From DATDAH01 sp963725155 (GTDB lineage Bacteria > Actinomycetota > Acidimicrobiia > Acidimicrobiales > DATDAH01), in contig CAVRXU010000005.1 of assembly GCA_963725155.1 (NCBI GenBank), positions 62,001-126,000 on the forward strand: DNA of 64,000 bases. Direction: 5' to 3'. The notes beneath the pieces are model-generated. The model ran no database searches, had not been told where the DNA came from, and saw nothing but the letters and a program-made list of their open reading frames with translations. Of this stretch, positions 7,117 to 14,371 are shown in pieces (the first letter of the stretch is position 1; each line of letters starts with the position of its first letter). The position numbers and the translations under genes are program-made.

Positions 7117-7755
7117 TCACGACGGCACCAGGCGCTTCAGGTCGTCGACGGCGTTCACGGCCAGCACCAGGGGGCCGTCGTCGGTCAGGACGACGGCGCT
7201 CACCGAACAGGGCGACACGACCAGCCGCTGGAACAGGTCGAGGTGGGTGCCCATGGCGTGGGCCACGGCAGCCTTGATCGGGTCGGCGTGGGACACGGCC
7301 ACCACGCGCTGGCCGGGGTGGCGAGCCCGCAGTTGGGCCAAGGCGTCAGTGATCCGTACCTGCATCTCGCCGAAGGACTCGCCCTTCGGGAAGCGGAAGC
7401 CCGACGGGTTGCGCTGGACCTGCTTCCACTCCTTCTTCTTGTAGAGGTCGGCCAGCCGTTTGCCCGTCCACTCGCCGAAGTCGCACTCGTGCAGGTCGGC
7501 CAAGGTGCGGACCCGGTTGCCGGTGGCCTTGGCGATGGGGGCGGCGGTCTCGCGGGCCCGCTCCAGTGGCGATGCGTACACGGCGGCCACATCGCCGAGG
7601 GGAGCGATGCGCTGGGCGACGGTCTCGGCCTGGGCCTGCCCGGCCTCGGACAGGTGGAGGCCGGGCGCCCGGCCGGGCAGCTTGGAACCGGTCGTCGGCG
7701 TCAGGCCGTGGCGGACCAGGAGCACGAGGGTCGGAGGCGTGGGCTTGGTCGCCAT
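7117..7755 (-). CDS. Histidine phosphatase family protein (phosphomutase-like, MSMEG_4193 type)
   Basis: Member of the phosphoglycerate-mutase/acid-phosphatase superfamily, which works through a phospho-histidine. The 212-aa protein has the catalytic RHG motif in LVRHGLTPTTG near residue 14, a glutamate region ECDFGEWTGKRLADL near residues 90-105, and the second histidine in VVAVSHADPIK. It is the first gene of the trio with DUF3090 and the SCO1664-family protein. The substrate is unknown. The ATG at 7755 follows a TAGGTT -10 box by 9 nt. Confidence 0.92.
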   Translation of the reverse strand: MATKPTPPTLVLLVRHGLTPTTGSKLPGRAPGLHLSEAGQAQAETVAQRIAPLGDVAAVYASPLERARETAAPIAKATGNRVRTLADLHECDFGEWTGKRLADLYKKKEWKQVQRNPSGFRFPKGESFGEMQVRITDALAQLRARHPGQRVVAVSHADPIKAAVAHAMGTHLDLFQRLVVSPCSVSAVVLTDDGPLVLAVNAVDDLKRLVPS

Positions 7756-7764
7756 GAGGGCGTC

Positions 7765-7770
7765 AACCTA
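7765..7770 (-). promoter_or_regulatory. -10 box of the phosphatase/DUF3090/SCO1664 operon
   Basis: TAGGTT on the minus strand, 9 nt before the ATG at 7755; predicts a leaderless or near-leaderless transcript. Confidence 0.5.
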
Positions 7771-7794
7771 TCGGCGCCCCTCGCGGGTCGACCG

Positions 7795-7800
7795 TACGCT
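7795..7800 (+). promoter_or_regulatory. -10 box of the uracil-DNA glycosylase gene
   Basis: TACGCT on the plus strand, 7 nt before the GTG at 7808. It is divergent from the box at 7765. Confidence 0.5.
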
Positions 7801-7807
7801 CCAGGGG

Positions 7808-8479
7808 GTGAGCGACTCGCTGGCCGCCGTCGAGGAGGCGGTGACCGCGTGCCGAACCTGTCCGAGGTTGGTGGCCTGGCGGGAGGAGGTGGCCCGGGAG
7901 AAGCGGGCGGCCTTCGCCGACTGGGACTACTGGGGTCGACCGGTCCCCGGATTCGGCGATCCCGGGGCCCGCGTGGGCATCATCGGCCTCGCCCCGGCGG
8001 CTCACGGGGCCAATCGGACCGGGCGCATGTTCACCGGCGACCGCTCGGGCGACTTCCTGTACGCCGCGCTGCACCGCACCGGATTCGCCAACCAACCCAC
8101 GTCGGACCACCGGGGCGACGGCTTGGTGCTGACCGGGGCGTGGATCACCGCGCCCGTCCGGTGCGCCCCGCCCGCCAACAAGCCCACCCCCGAAGAACGC
8201 GATGCCTGCCGCCCCTGGCTCGAACGAGAGTTGGCGCTGCTGCCCCAGCTCGACGTCTTCGTCGTCCTCGGCCAATTCGCCTACCAAGCCATGACCACCC
8301 ACCTGGGAATCCGCCCGCGACCAAAGTTCGCCCACGGCGCCGAGGTGAAGGCACCGGAAGGGCAAACCCTCCTCTGCAGCTACCACGTCAGCCAACAAAA
8401 CACCTTCACGAAGAAACTCACCGAGCCCATGCTCGACGCCGTCCTGGAGCGTGCGCGACAACTCGCCGCTGAGGGATAG
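7808..8479 (+). CDS. Family 5 uracil-DNA glycosylase (UDGb) with iron-sulfur cluster
   Basis: Base-excision repair enzyme that removes uracil and related deaminated bases. The 223-aa protein begins with a cluster cysteine pair, CRTC, near residue 16. The family-5 motif GLAPAAHGANRTGRMFTGD lies near residues 60-80, and the C-terminal active-site motif is CSYHVSQQN. Further cysteines at APVRCAP and LLCSYH complete the usual 4Fe-4S set. The motif has Ala where polar-residue families carry Asp/Asn, as expected for UDGb. Longer upstream starts would run into the divergent operon, and the -10 box fixes the start at GTG 7808. Confidence 0.93.
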   Translation: MSDSLAAVEEAVTACRTCPRLVAWREEVAREKRAAFADWDYWGRPVPGFGDPGARVGIIGLAPAAHGANRTGRMFTGDRSGDFLYAALHRTGFANQPTSDHRGDGLVLTGAWITAPVRCAPPANKPTPEERDACRPWLERELALLPQLDVFVVLGQFAYQAMTTHLGIRPRPKFAHGAEVKAPEGQTLLCSYHVSQQNTFTKKLTEPMLDAVLERARQLAAEG

Positions 8480-8578
8480 AGGCCTGCCGGACGGCCCCCG
8501 AGCCGCACCGTGCGTGAGCGCGAGCAGCCCGACCGGTCACGGGGGGAGCCCGAGGGGGCGCTCCGCGCCCCTTCGGTC

Positions 8579-8610
8579 GTCACCCGATCCGGCTCTGCCG
8601 GTCGGGTGAC
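8579..8610. terminator. Hairpin 100 nt after the glycosylase gene
   Basis: GTCACCCGA (8579-8587), one bulged T, CCGGC, a 3-nt loop, GCCGG, TCGGGTGAC (8602-8610): a 14-bp stem with a single bulge. Confidence 0.6.
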
Positions 8611-8644
8611 CAACGACAGCGCGGCCGCAGGCCGCACCTACAGA

Positions 8645-8692
8645 ACTCACCGAGCGCAGCGAGGTGAAACTCGCCGAGCGCAGCGATGGCGA
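8645..8692 (+). repeat. Tandem pair of ~24-bp stem-loop units
   Basis: Two units, AACTCACCGAGCGCAGCGAG then a near copy ACTCGCCGAGCGCAGCGATG, share the loop GAGCGCAGCGA. Compensating changes in the arms (TCACC/GGTGA versus TCGCC/GGCGA) keep each hairpin paired. Confidence 0.6.
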
Positions 8693-8709
8693 AATGTAGC
8701 GCCCGCCTG

Positions 8710-8749
8710 GCGGGGACCGGGGCGCCGCCGAATTGGCCCCGGTCCCCGC
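8710..8749. terminator. Strong 14-bp hairpin
   Basis: GCGGGGACCGGGGC (8710-8723) pairs perfectly with GCCCCGGTCCCCGC (8736-8749) around a 12-nt loop; there is no T-run. Confidence 0.6.
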
Positions 8750-8879
8750 ACCGGCCGGTTGAGGCGAGGACTCGTCGTTGAGACCTCGCCAGAAGGGCCG
8801 TGCAGGCGCTACCTGAACTTCTTCGGCTCCCCCCGCGGGTCACCACATGGGCCATCAGGCCTGTTTTTGGCCGTCTGGG

Positions 8880-8885
8880 TACCGT
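8880..8885 (+). promoter_or_regulatory. -10 box for the exported-protein/FrhB operon
   Basis: TACCGT, 7 nt before the ATG at 8893. Confidence 0.5.
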
Positions 8886-8892
8886 GCGGGCA

Positions 8893-9309
8893 ATGGGTCG
8901 GCCTCGTGCGCTCCGTCTCGGCGTGGCGCTGGCCGTGACCGTGTTCTTCGGCGTGGCCTGTAGTGGCGACGACACAGCCGATTACGACGCCGCCTACGAG
9001 GCGGACTTCCTCCGCCAGTGCACCGACGCCTTCGGAGGCGCCGCCGCCCCGCAGGTGTGCGGCTGCTGGTACGACGCCTTGTCCCGGACGGTGGCGTTCG
9101 ACGACGTGCCCGCCATCCACGACCTGCTGGCCGACGACTTCGACAATGCCCCCACCCGTCTGCCCGGCGGAAAGATGGACCTGCCCCTCGAGCTCCTGGC
9201 CGCGTGTGTCCGCTCCCTGGACGCGGCGCCGACGCTGGGCGAGCCCGCCCCGCTGCCGACGACGCCCCGCCCCCCGCCGCCACCGACCACGACCACGGTC
9301 CTGGCGTGA
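8893..9309 (+). CDS. Small exported (probable lipo-) protein with Cys-x-Cys motif
   Basis: A 138-aa protein with an N-terminal signal (basic MGRPRALR, hydrophobic LGVALAVTVFFGVA) ending at Cys in FGVAC, a relaxed lipobox. The mature part has DYDAAYEADF, then four cysteines including CGC in VCGCWYDALSRTVAF, and a Pro/Thr-rich tail. No family is recognised. It is paralogous to the next gene, with which it overlaps by 4 nt (GTGA). The ATG at 8893 is fixed by the -10 box 7 nt upstream; the longer frame from 8800 includes non-coding DNA. Confidence 0.8.
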   Translation: MGRPRALRLGVALAVTVFFGVACSGDDTADYDAAYEADFLRQCTDAFGGAAAPQVCGCWYDALSRTVAFDDVPAIHDLLADDFDNAPTRLPGGKMDLPLELLAACVRSLDAAPTLGEPAPLPTTPRPPPPPTTTTVLA

Positions 9310-9680
9310 GCAAGCTGGTGGTCGGGGCCGCCGCGGTGGCGGTGCTGGCCGCCGCGGTCGTGGGTGGCATCCTCTTCCTGCGGGACGAGGACCCGCCCAC
9401 CGACTACGACGCCCGCATCGAGGACGACTTCATGGTCACGTGCACCGCCGACGCCGAGAACCTCGACTTCTCTCGATCCGCCGACTTCTGCCGGTGTGCC
9501 TTTGACGGCATCCGGGCCGAGATCCCGTTCGACCGCTTCCTCGCCATGGACGCCGCCCTCGAGGCCGATCCCACCGCGGTCCCCGGCCCCGTCGACCGCA
9601 TCCGCACGGCCTGCTACCTCGAGATCGAGGCCGCCGGCCCCACGCTGAGCACCGTCCCGTCCACCACCGCGCCCGCCTGA
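9306..9680 (+). CDS. Small membrane-anchored/exported paralogue with Cys-x-Cys motif
   Basis: A 124-aa protein with one N-terminal hydrophobic segment (LVVGAAAVAVLAAAVVGGILF, positions 4-24) and no lipobox Cys, so it is probably membrane-anchored facing outward. The outer part repeats the pattern of the preceding gene: DYDARIEDDF, a Cys, CRC in FCRCAFDGIRAEIPF, and a late Cys. The two genes therefore look like a tandem duplication. It ends 5 nt before the FrhB-like gene, implying co-expression. The function is unknown; paired cysteines outside the cell suggest disulfides or metal binding (inference). Confidence 0.8.
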   Translation: MSKLVVGAAAVAVLAAAVVGGILFLRDEDPPTDYDARIEDDFMVTCTADAENLDFSRSADFCRCAFDGIRAEIPFDRFLAMDAALEADPTAVPGPVDRIRTACYLEIEAAGPTLSTVPSTTAPA

Positions 9681-9685
9681 GGACC

Positions 9686-10891
9686 ATGACCACCACTGAG
9701 CCCGCCCCCACCCGCACCCGCTGGACCTACCAGTGGAAGGAGCTGTACGAGGAGGTCATCGACTTCGGCCTCTGCACCGGGTGCGCGGGCTGTGTGATCG
9801 CCTGCCCTCACGACGTCATCGGGTACGACCACGAGCAGGGTGGCTACAAGCCCTTCCACCTCGAGGACGAGCTGGGCCCGGCCGACTGCGGCCACGGCCA
9901 GAAGGGCTGCACGAGCTGCACCCGGGCCTGCCCCCGCTTCCGGACCTGGGAGGAGGACGCCAACGAGCACCTCTTCGCCCGGGACCGCGAGCCCGACGAG
10001 ATGTCGGGCGTCTACAAGGACATCCTCCTGACCCGGGCGTCCGACGACATGGTCCACCAGATGGGTCAGGACGGCGGCCTCGTCTCGGCCCTGCTCATCT
10101 GGGCCCTGGAGAAGGGCTACATCGACGGAGCCCTCACGTCCTTCCTGGAGGGCGACGGCTCGACATGGAAGGCCATTCCTGGCGTGGCCGCCACCAAGGA
10201 GGAGGTCCTGGCCTCTGCCGGCAGCCGCTACACGTACTCGGCCAACACCCTGGCGGTGACGGAGGCCAAGGAGCGAGGCCTGTCGAAGCTGGCCCTGGTC
10301 GGCATGAGCTGCCAGTCCTCGGTGCCGCCGGTGATGTGGCACCGCAAGGTCGGCAAGTCGGGCAAGCCGTTCGTCTTCAACATCGGCCTGCTCTGCTCCA
10401 AGACCTTCGACGACGCCATCTTCGAGGAGCTCTTCGAGGCCAAGTACGGCCTGAAGAAGGCCGACATCAAGAAGGTCAACATCAAGGGCGTCTTCCAGAT
10501 CTGGCTCCACGACGGCAGCTACCACGAGGTCAACCTGAAGGAGTGCCACGCCTGGACCCGGGAGGGCTGCAAGACCTGCCCGGACTTCGCCGCCGAGCAC
10601 GCCGACATCTCCACCGGAGGCATCGGCAAGGACAACGACTGGACCCTCACGGTGGTCCGCACCGACCTCGGTCGGGCGATCATCAAGGGCATGCTCGCCG
10701 ACGGCGTGATCATCAGCCGCCCCGGCGACAGCGACCCCGACGCCATCAAGCTGATGCGCCGCCTGTCCATCGTCAGCCGCCGCCGCTGGCCCGACAACGC
10801 CTGGGCCCCGGTCAAGCTGGGCACCCCACCCCCCAAGAAGAAGGCGGAGCCAGCAGTGGCTGCACCGGAACCGCCAGTGGCCGACTCGTGA
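9686..10891 (+). CDS. Coenzyme F420 hydrogenase/dehydrogenase beta-subunit family protein (FrhB-like)
   Basis: A 401-aa iron-sulfur flavoprotein of the FrhB family, which moves electrons between F420 or ferredoxin and a partner. Near residue 30 the ferredoxin motif CTGCAGCVIACP gives C-x2-C-x2-C-x3-C. A second set, CGHGQKGCTSCTRACP, follows near residue 70. The FrhB core has the MGQDGGLVSALLIWAL flavin region, SCQSSVPP and GLLCSK, then CKTCPDF with STGGIG. The tail is Pro/Ala-rich. Its neighbours are an acyl-CoA dehydrogenase and an F420-type PPOX protein, so an F420-linked redox role is likely. The exact substrate is not evident. Confidence 0.9.
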   Translation: MTTTEPAPTRTRWTYQWKELYEEVIDFGLCTGCAGCVIACPHDVIGYDHEQGGYKPFHLEDELGPADCGHGQKGCTSCTRACPRFRTWEEDANEHLFARDREPDEMSGVYKDILLTRASDDMVHQMGQDGGLVSALLIWALEKGYIDGALTSFLEGDGSTWKAIPGVAATKEEVLASAGSRYTYSANTLAVTEAKERGLSKLALVGMSCQSSVPPVMWHRKVGKSGKPFVFNIGLLCSKTFDDAIFEELFEAKYGLKKADIKKVNIKGVFQIWLHDGSYHEVNLKECHAWTREGCKTCPDFAAEHADISTGGIGKDNDWTLTVVRTDLGRAIIKGMLADGVIISRPGDSDPDAIKLMRRLSIVSRRRWPDNAWAPVKLGTPPPKKKAEPAVAAPEPPVADS

Positions 10892-10892
10892 C

Positions 10893-10976
10893 GCTGCGCA
10901 GTCGGAGCGGAGCAGCACCGAGGACTCGCTGGGTCGGCGCCGCCGGACTTGCTGAGCGAAGCGAAGCCAGTCAAAA
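10893..10976 (-). repeat. Dispersed intergenic repeat, copy A
   Basis: Minus-strand reading starts TTTTGACTGGCTTCGCTTCG and ends GCTGCTCCGCTCCGACTGCG. It matches copies at 38952 and 62398 (plus strand) and a short form at 489. It fills the whole gap between the FrhB-like stop (TGA at 10889-10891) and the acyl-CoA dehydrogenase start. Confidence 0.8.
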
Positions 10977-10985
10977 GTGGCAGTC

Positions 10986-12224
10986 ATGGACCTGACGTAC
11001 CCGCCTGACGCCGAGGCGTTCCGGGCCGAGGTCCGGGGCTGGCTGGAGGCGAACCTGCCCGAGGGCTGGTTCGACGAGGGGTTCGAGATGACTTCCGAGG
11101 AGCGCAAGGCGTTCAACCGGGGATGGACGGCCAAGCTCCACGAGGGCAACTGGCTGTGCGCGTCGTGGCCCACCGAGTACGGGGGCCGGGGCCTGCCCAC
11201 CATGCACGCCGTGGTCCTGGCCGAAGAGTTCCACCGCTCCGGTGCGCCGATGCGGGCCGACTTCTTCGGCGACACCCTGGTCGGCCCGACCATCCTCCAG
11301 TGGGGGACCGAGGAGCAGAAGCAGGAGTTCATCCCCAAGATCCTCAGTGGGGAGATCTCGTGGTGCCAGGGCTTCTCCGAGCCCGACGCCGGCTCCGACC
11401 TGGCCGGCCTCAAGACCAGGGCCGAGCTGGACGGCGACGAGTGGGTCATCAACGGCCAGAAGATCTGGACCACCCAGGCCGGCTTCGCCGACTACATCTT
11501 CGTGCTGGCCCGCACCGACCCCGACGCCCCCAAGCACAAGGGCATCTCCTACCTGCTCTGCCCCATGAAGCAGCCGGGCATCGAGGTCCGCCCGATCAAG
11601 CAGATCGACGCCTCGGCGGAGTTCTACGAGGTCTTCTTCACCGATGCCCGCTGCCCGAAGGAGAACGTGGTCGGCGGCGTCAACGGCGGCTGGAAGGTGG
11701 CCATGACCACCCTGGGCTTCGAGCGCGGGACCTCGGCCACCACCGGGTACCGCCGATTCGAGAAGGAGCTGGAGGGCATCACCGAGCTGGCCAAGGCCAA
11801 CGGCAAGGCCGACGACCCACGGGTCCGCCAGGGCCTCGCCCACGCCTGGTCGAAGGTCCAGATCATGAAGGTCAACGGGCTGCGCTCGCTGTCGTCGGTC
11901 CTGACCGGGAGCAAGGACCTCGGCGTCGCCGCCCTGGGCGCCACCAACAAGATGTTCTGGTCGGAGTACCACCGGGACGTCATGGAGCTCGCCATCGACA
12001 TCGCCGGCATGGGCGGCCAGGTGCTCACCGGCAACGTCGATGCCGAGGAGTCCGTCCCGGGCTATGGCGCCCGCCGCACGAATGAGGAGTACCCGGCCAG
12101 CGTGCTGCAGTCGGCCTTCTTCTTCAGCCGGTCGGAGACCATCTGGGGCGGGACGGCCCAGATCCAGCGCAACATCGTGGGGGAGCGGGTCCTGGGCCTG
12201 CCCAAGGAACCCCGGCCCGACTGA
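10986..12224 (+). CDS. Acyl-CoA dehydrogenase
   Basis: FAD enzyme that oxidises acyl-CoA to enoyl-CoA and passes electrons to ETF. The protein is 412 aa from ATG 10986 (MDLTYPPDAEAFRAEV); a GTG at 10977 would add three residues. It has the three ACAD domains: N-terminal helices; middle strand domain with WCQGFSEPDAGSDLAGLKT and INGQKIWTTQA; and C-terminal helices with the arginine-rich end SETIWGGTAQIQRNIVGERVLGLP. The catalytic base position near the end reads GMGG/QVL rather than an obvious Glu, so the chain-length class is unclear. The start abuts repeat copy A. etfBA at 2776-4533 could supply the acceptor. Confidence 0.94.
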   Translation: MDLTYPPDAEAFRAEVRGWLEANLPEGWFDEGFEMTSEERKAFNRGWTAKLHEGNWLCASWPTEYGGRGLPTMHAVVLAEEFHRSGAPMRADFFGDTLVGPTILQWGTEEQKQEFIPKILSGEISWCQGFSEPDAGSDLAGLKTRAELDGDEWVINGQKIWTTQAGFADYIFVLARTDPDAPKHKGISYLLCPMKQPGIEVRPIKQIDASAEFYEVFFTDARCPKENVVGGVNGGWKVAMTTLGFERGTSATTGYRRFEKELEGITELAKANGKADDPRVRQGLAHAWSKVQIMKVNGLRSLSSVLTGSKDLGVAALGATNKMFWSEYHRDVMELAIDIAGMGGQVLTGNVDAEESVPGYGARRTNEEYPASVLQSAFFFSRSETIWGGTAQIQRNIVGERVLGLPKEPRPD

Positions 12225-12225
12225 C

Positions 12226-12639
12226 GTGGAGACCGTCGAGGCCCGGGCGCTGGTCGCCTCGGCCCGGGTGGCCCGCCTGGCCACCGTCAACCCCGGCCTC
12301 GGCGTCGACGTGGTCCCCATCACCTTCGCCCTCTTGGAGGGTGACCGGCTGGTCAGCATCGTCGACCAGAAGCCCAAGTCGACCACCCGCCTGCGCCGCT
12401 TGACCAACATCCGGGCGCACCCCGAGGTCACCGTCCTGGTCGACCACTACGAGGACGACTGGGAGCGCCTGTGGTGGGTCCGGATGCGAGGGACGGCCAC
12501 GGTGATCACCGAGGGCGACGCCTTCGCCGAGGCCGTCGAGGCCTTGACCGAGCGCTACCCGCAGTACGTCGAGGCCCCGCCTCCGGGCCCTGTCGTCTCC
12601 GTCACCGTCGACGCGTGGACCGGCTGGCGAGCCGACTGA
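12226..12639 (+). CDS. PPOX-class F420-dependent enzyme (Rv0121 family)
   Basis: A 137-aa split-barrel flavin/deazaflavin protein. Residues VARLATVNPGLGVDVVPITF and the KPKSTTRLRRLTNIRAHPEV stretch are typical of the Rv0121-type F420-binding branch of pyridoxamine-oxidase-like proteins, with DDWERLWWVRMRGTA in the second half. The GTG start at 12226 lies just after the acyl-CoA dehydrogenase stop, so the two are coupled. Likely reduces or oxidises an unknown small substrate using F420H2. Cytosolic; no membrane segment. Confidence 0.88.
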   Translation: METVEARALVASARVARLATVNPGLGVDVVPITFALLEGDRLVSIVDQKPKSTTRLRRLTNIRAHPEVTVLVDHYEDDWERLWWVRMRGTATVITEGDAFAEAVEALTERYPQYVEAPPPGPVVSVTVDAWTGWRAD

Positions 12640-12657
12640 GCCCTTCGGGCCCTGACA

Positions 12658-12685
12658 TTGCGGTTTGGTTACAGAGCACTACGCT
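12658..12685 (+). promoter_or_regulatory. Promoter of the LCP-family gene
   Basis: TTGCGG (12658-12663), 16-nt spacer, TACGCT (12680-12685), then 9 nt to the ATG at 12695. Confidence 0.55.
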
Positions 12686-12694
12686 CTCGGCCGC

Positions 12695-14263
12695 ATGGCG
12701 AAGCGCAGGCGCGGACGGCGCGCCGACTCGTCCTCCGGCGAACCGGCCCCCTCCTCACCCGCGGAGCAACCTGACGCGCGCGGCCCCCGGAAGCACCGGA
12801 CGTGGCGCCAGCGCACCCTGATCGGCGTCGGCGTGCTCACCTCCGTGGGCTGCCTGGCTGCGGCCACCATGATCGGGTACGCCCGCTACCGCTTCGAGCA
12901 GATCCCCCGCTACGGCGACATCACCCTGGCTTCGGCGGCCACGGGTGAGCCCCAGAACTTCCTGCTCGTCGGGTCCGACTCCCGCGAGGACCTCGATGAC
13001 GATGCGGCCGACTCCGGCGCCTTCTTCGACGGCACCGAGCCGAGCGGGCAGCGTTCCGACACGGTCCTCGTGGCCCGGGTCGAGCCCGACGCCGAACGGG
13101 TCAAGCTGCTGTCCATCCCCCGGGACCTCTGGCTGCCCATCGCCGGCACGGGCTCGGAGGACCGGATCAACACGGCCTACTCCAACGGTCGCCAGACCCT
13201 GATCGACACCATCCAGGAGTCGTTGGGCATTCCCATCAACCACTACATCGAAGTCGACTTCAGCGGCTTCCAGCGGCTGGTCGAGGCGATCGGCGGCGTC
13301 CCCATGTGGTTCGACACCGCCATGCGGGACCAGCACACCGGCCTGGTCATCAACGGCGAGGGCTGCGTGAACCTGGACGGTCAGCAGGCGCTGGCCCTGG
13401 CCCGCAGTCGTTCATTGGAGTACGTGGAAGACGGGGCCTGGCAGACCGATCCCACTGGTGACCTCGGCCGCATCACCCGCCAGCAGCAGCTCATCGTCGA
13501 TGCCGTCGAGCAGGCGGTGTCCCTCGACCTGACCAGTGCCAGCCGCTTCAACGAGATGATCGACATCGGCGTGGACAGCGTGGGCCTGGACGAGGCGCTC
13601 AGCTTCGACGACCTGGCCGGTCTGGCTCTCCGCTTCCGCGCCATCGGCCCCGACACGGTCATCAACCGCACGCTGCCGGTCGAGGACTACACGACCGGCG
13701 GTGGAGCGGCCGTCCTCCGCATCGTCGAACCCGACGCCGACAACGTCCTGGCTCAGTTCCGGGGCCACGCCGCCGCCGACTACACGCCGGGCATGGTCCA
13801 GGTGAAGGTGGTGAACGCCTCCGGTGCGGTCGGTCAGGCGGAGGCGGTCGGCCAAGCCCTGAGCACCGTCGGCTTCCAGTTCACGGGCACGGAGAACCTG
13901 GACGGCCTGCCGCTGGCCGTCACCCAGGTCCACTTCGCGCCGGGGGAGATCGTGGCCGCCGACGTCGTGGCCCGTCACCTGACCACGCCACCGGAGCTGG
14001 TGGAGAACCCCGACATCGCCCCGGGCACGGTCGCCGTCGCCACCGGGCTGGACTTCACCACCGTGCAGGAGACGCCGCGGCCGGCCGGGGACACGCCACC
14101 ACAGGTCGACCGGGTCGTCGACGCGGGTGACCTGGTCACCAACGGCGTCGTGGTCGACCCCGACGCCGAGGTGGATGTGGCCGACGGCAGCGAGGGCGTC
14201 CCCATCACCGACTCGATCGGTCGCACCGCGGGTGAGGCACCACCCGAGATCACCTGCAGGTAG
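12695..14263 (+). CDS. LytR-CpsA-Psr (LCP) family cell-wall glycopolymer ligase
   Basis: LCP enzymes transfer lipid-linked glycopolymers onto peptidoglycan outside the membrane. The 522-aa protein has a basic cytosolic N-terminus, one membrane span near residues 41-62, and the LCP domain at roughly 90-260. Key residues are in FLLVGSDSRED, RSDTVLVARVEP, LSIPRDLWLPI, INTAYSNG and LARSRS. A C-terminal LytR_C domain follows near residues 365-440 (VQVKVVNASGAVGQAEAVG), and the protein ends with a low-complexity acidic tail. The ATG 12695 start is supported by the promoter 9 nt upstream. Confidence 0.94.
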   Translation: MAKRRRGRRADSSSGEPAPSSPAEQPDARGPRKHRTWRQRTLIGVGVLTSVGCLAAATMIGYARYRFEQIPRYGDITLASAATGEPQNFLLVGSDSREDLDDDAADSGAFFDGTEPSGQRSDTVLVARVEPDAERVKLLSIPRDLWLPIAGTGSEDRINTAYSNGRQTLIDTIQESLGIPINHYIEVDFSGFQRLVEAIGGVPMWFDTAMRDQHTGLVINGEGCVNLDGQQALALARSRSLEYVEDGAWQTDPTGDLGRITRQQQLIVDAVEQAVSLDLTSASRFNEMIDIGVDSVGLDEALSFDDLAGLALRFRAIGPDTVINRTLPVEDYTTGGGAAVLRIVEPDADNVLAQFRGHAAADYTPGMVQVKVVNASGAVGQAEAVGQALSTVGFQFTGTENLDGLPLAVTQVHFAPGEIVAADVVARHLTTPPELVENPDIAPGTVAVATGLDFTTVQETPRPAGDTPPQVDRVVDAGDLVTNGVVVDPDAEVDVADGSEGVPITDSIGRTAGEAPPEITCR

Positions 14264-14294
14264 GTCCCAGGGGACCGGTACAGTCGCGGGTCCA

Positions 14295-14366
14295 GCCCTC
14301 GTAGCTCAGCGGATAGAGCATCGCCCTCCGGAGGCGTGTGCGCAGGTTCGAGTCCTGCCGAGGGCG
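14295..14366 (+). tRNA. tRNA-Arg (anticodon CCG)
   Basis: Complete cloverleaf of 72 nt: acceptor GCCCTCG/CGAGGGC, D-arm GCTC/GAGC, anticodon loop CTCCGGA (anticodon CCG), T-arm GCAGG TTCGAGT CCTGC, discriminator G. The outermost anticodon-stem pair is a T-T mismatch. CCA is not encoded. It reads CGG codons, abundant in this genome. Confidence 0.93.
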
Positions 14367-14371
14367 CTCCT

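Larger units (their letters stand above)
8480..8892. other. 413-bp structured non-coding gap
   Basis: No gene is supported. The interval holds at least two strong hairpins and a tandem pair of small stem-loops (listed separately), then the promoter of the next gene. Confidence 0.6.

Noticed and set aside
9614..11473. A 619-codon minus-strand frame over the FrhB-like and acyl-CoA dehydrogenase genes
   Set aside because: Antisense shadow; it only reads through repeat copy A and lacks any family motif.
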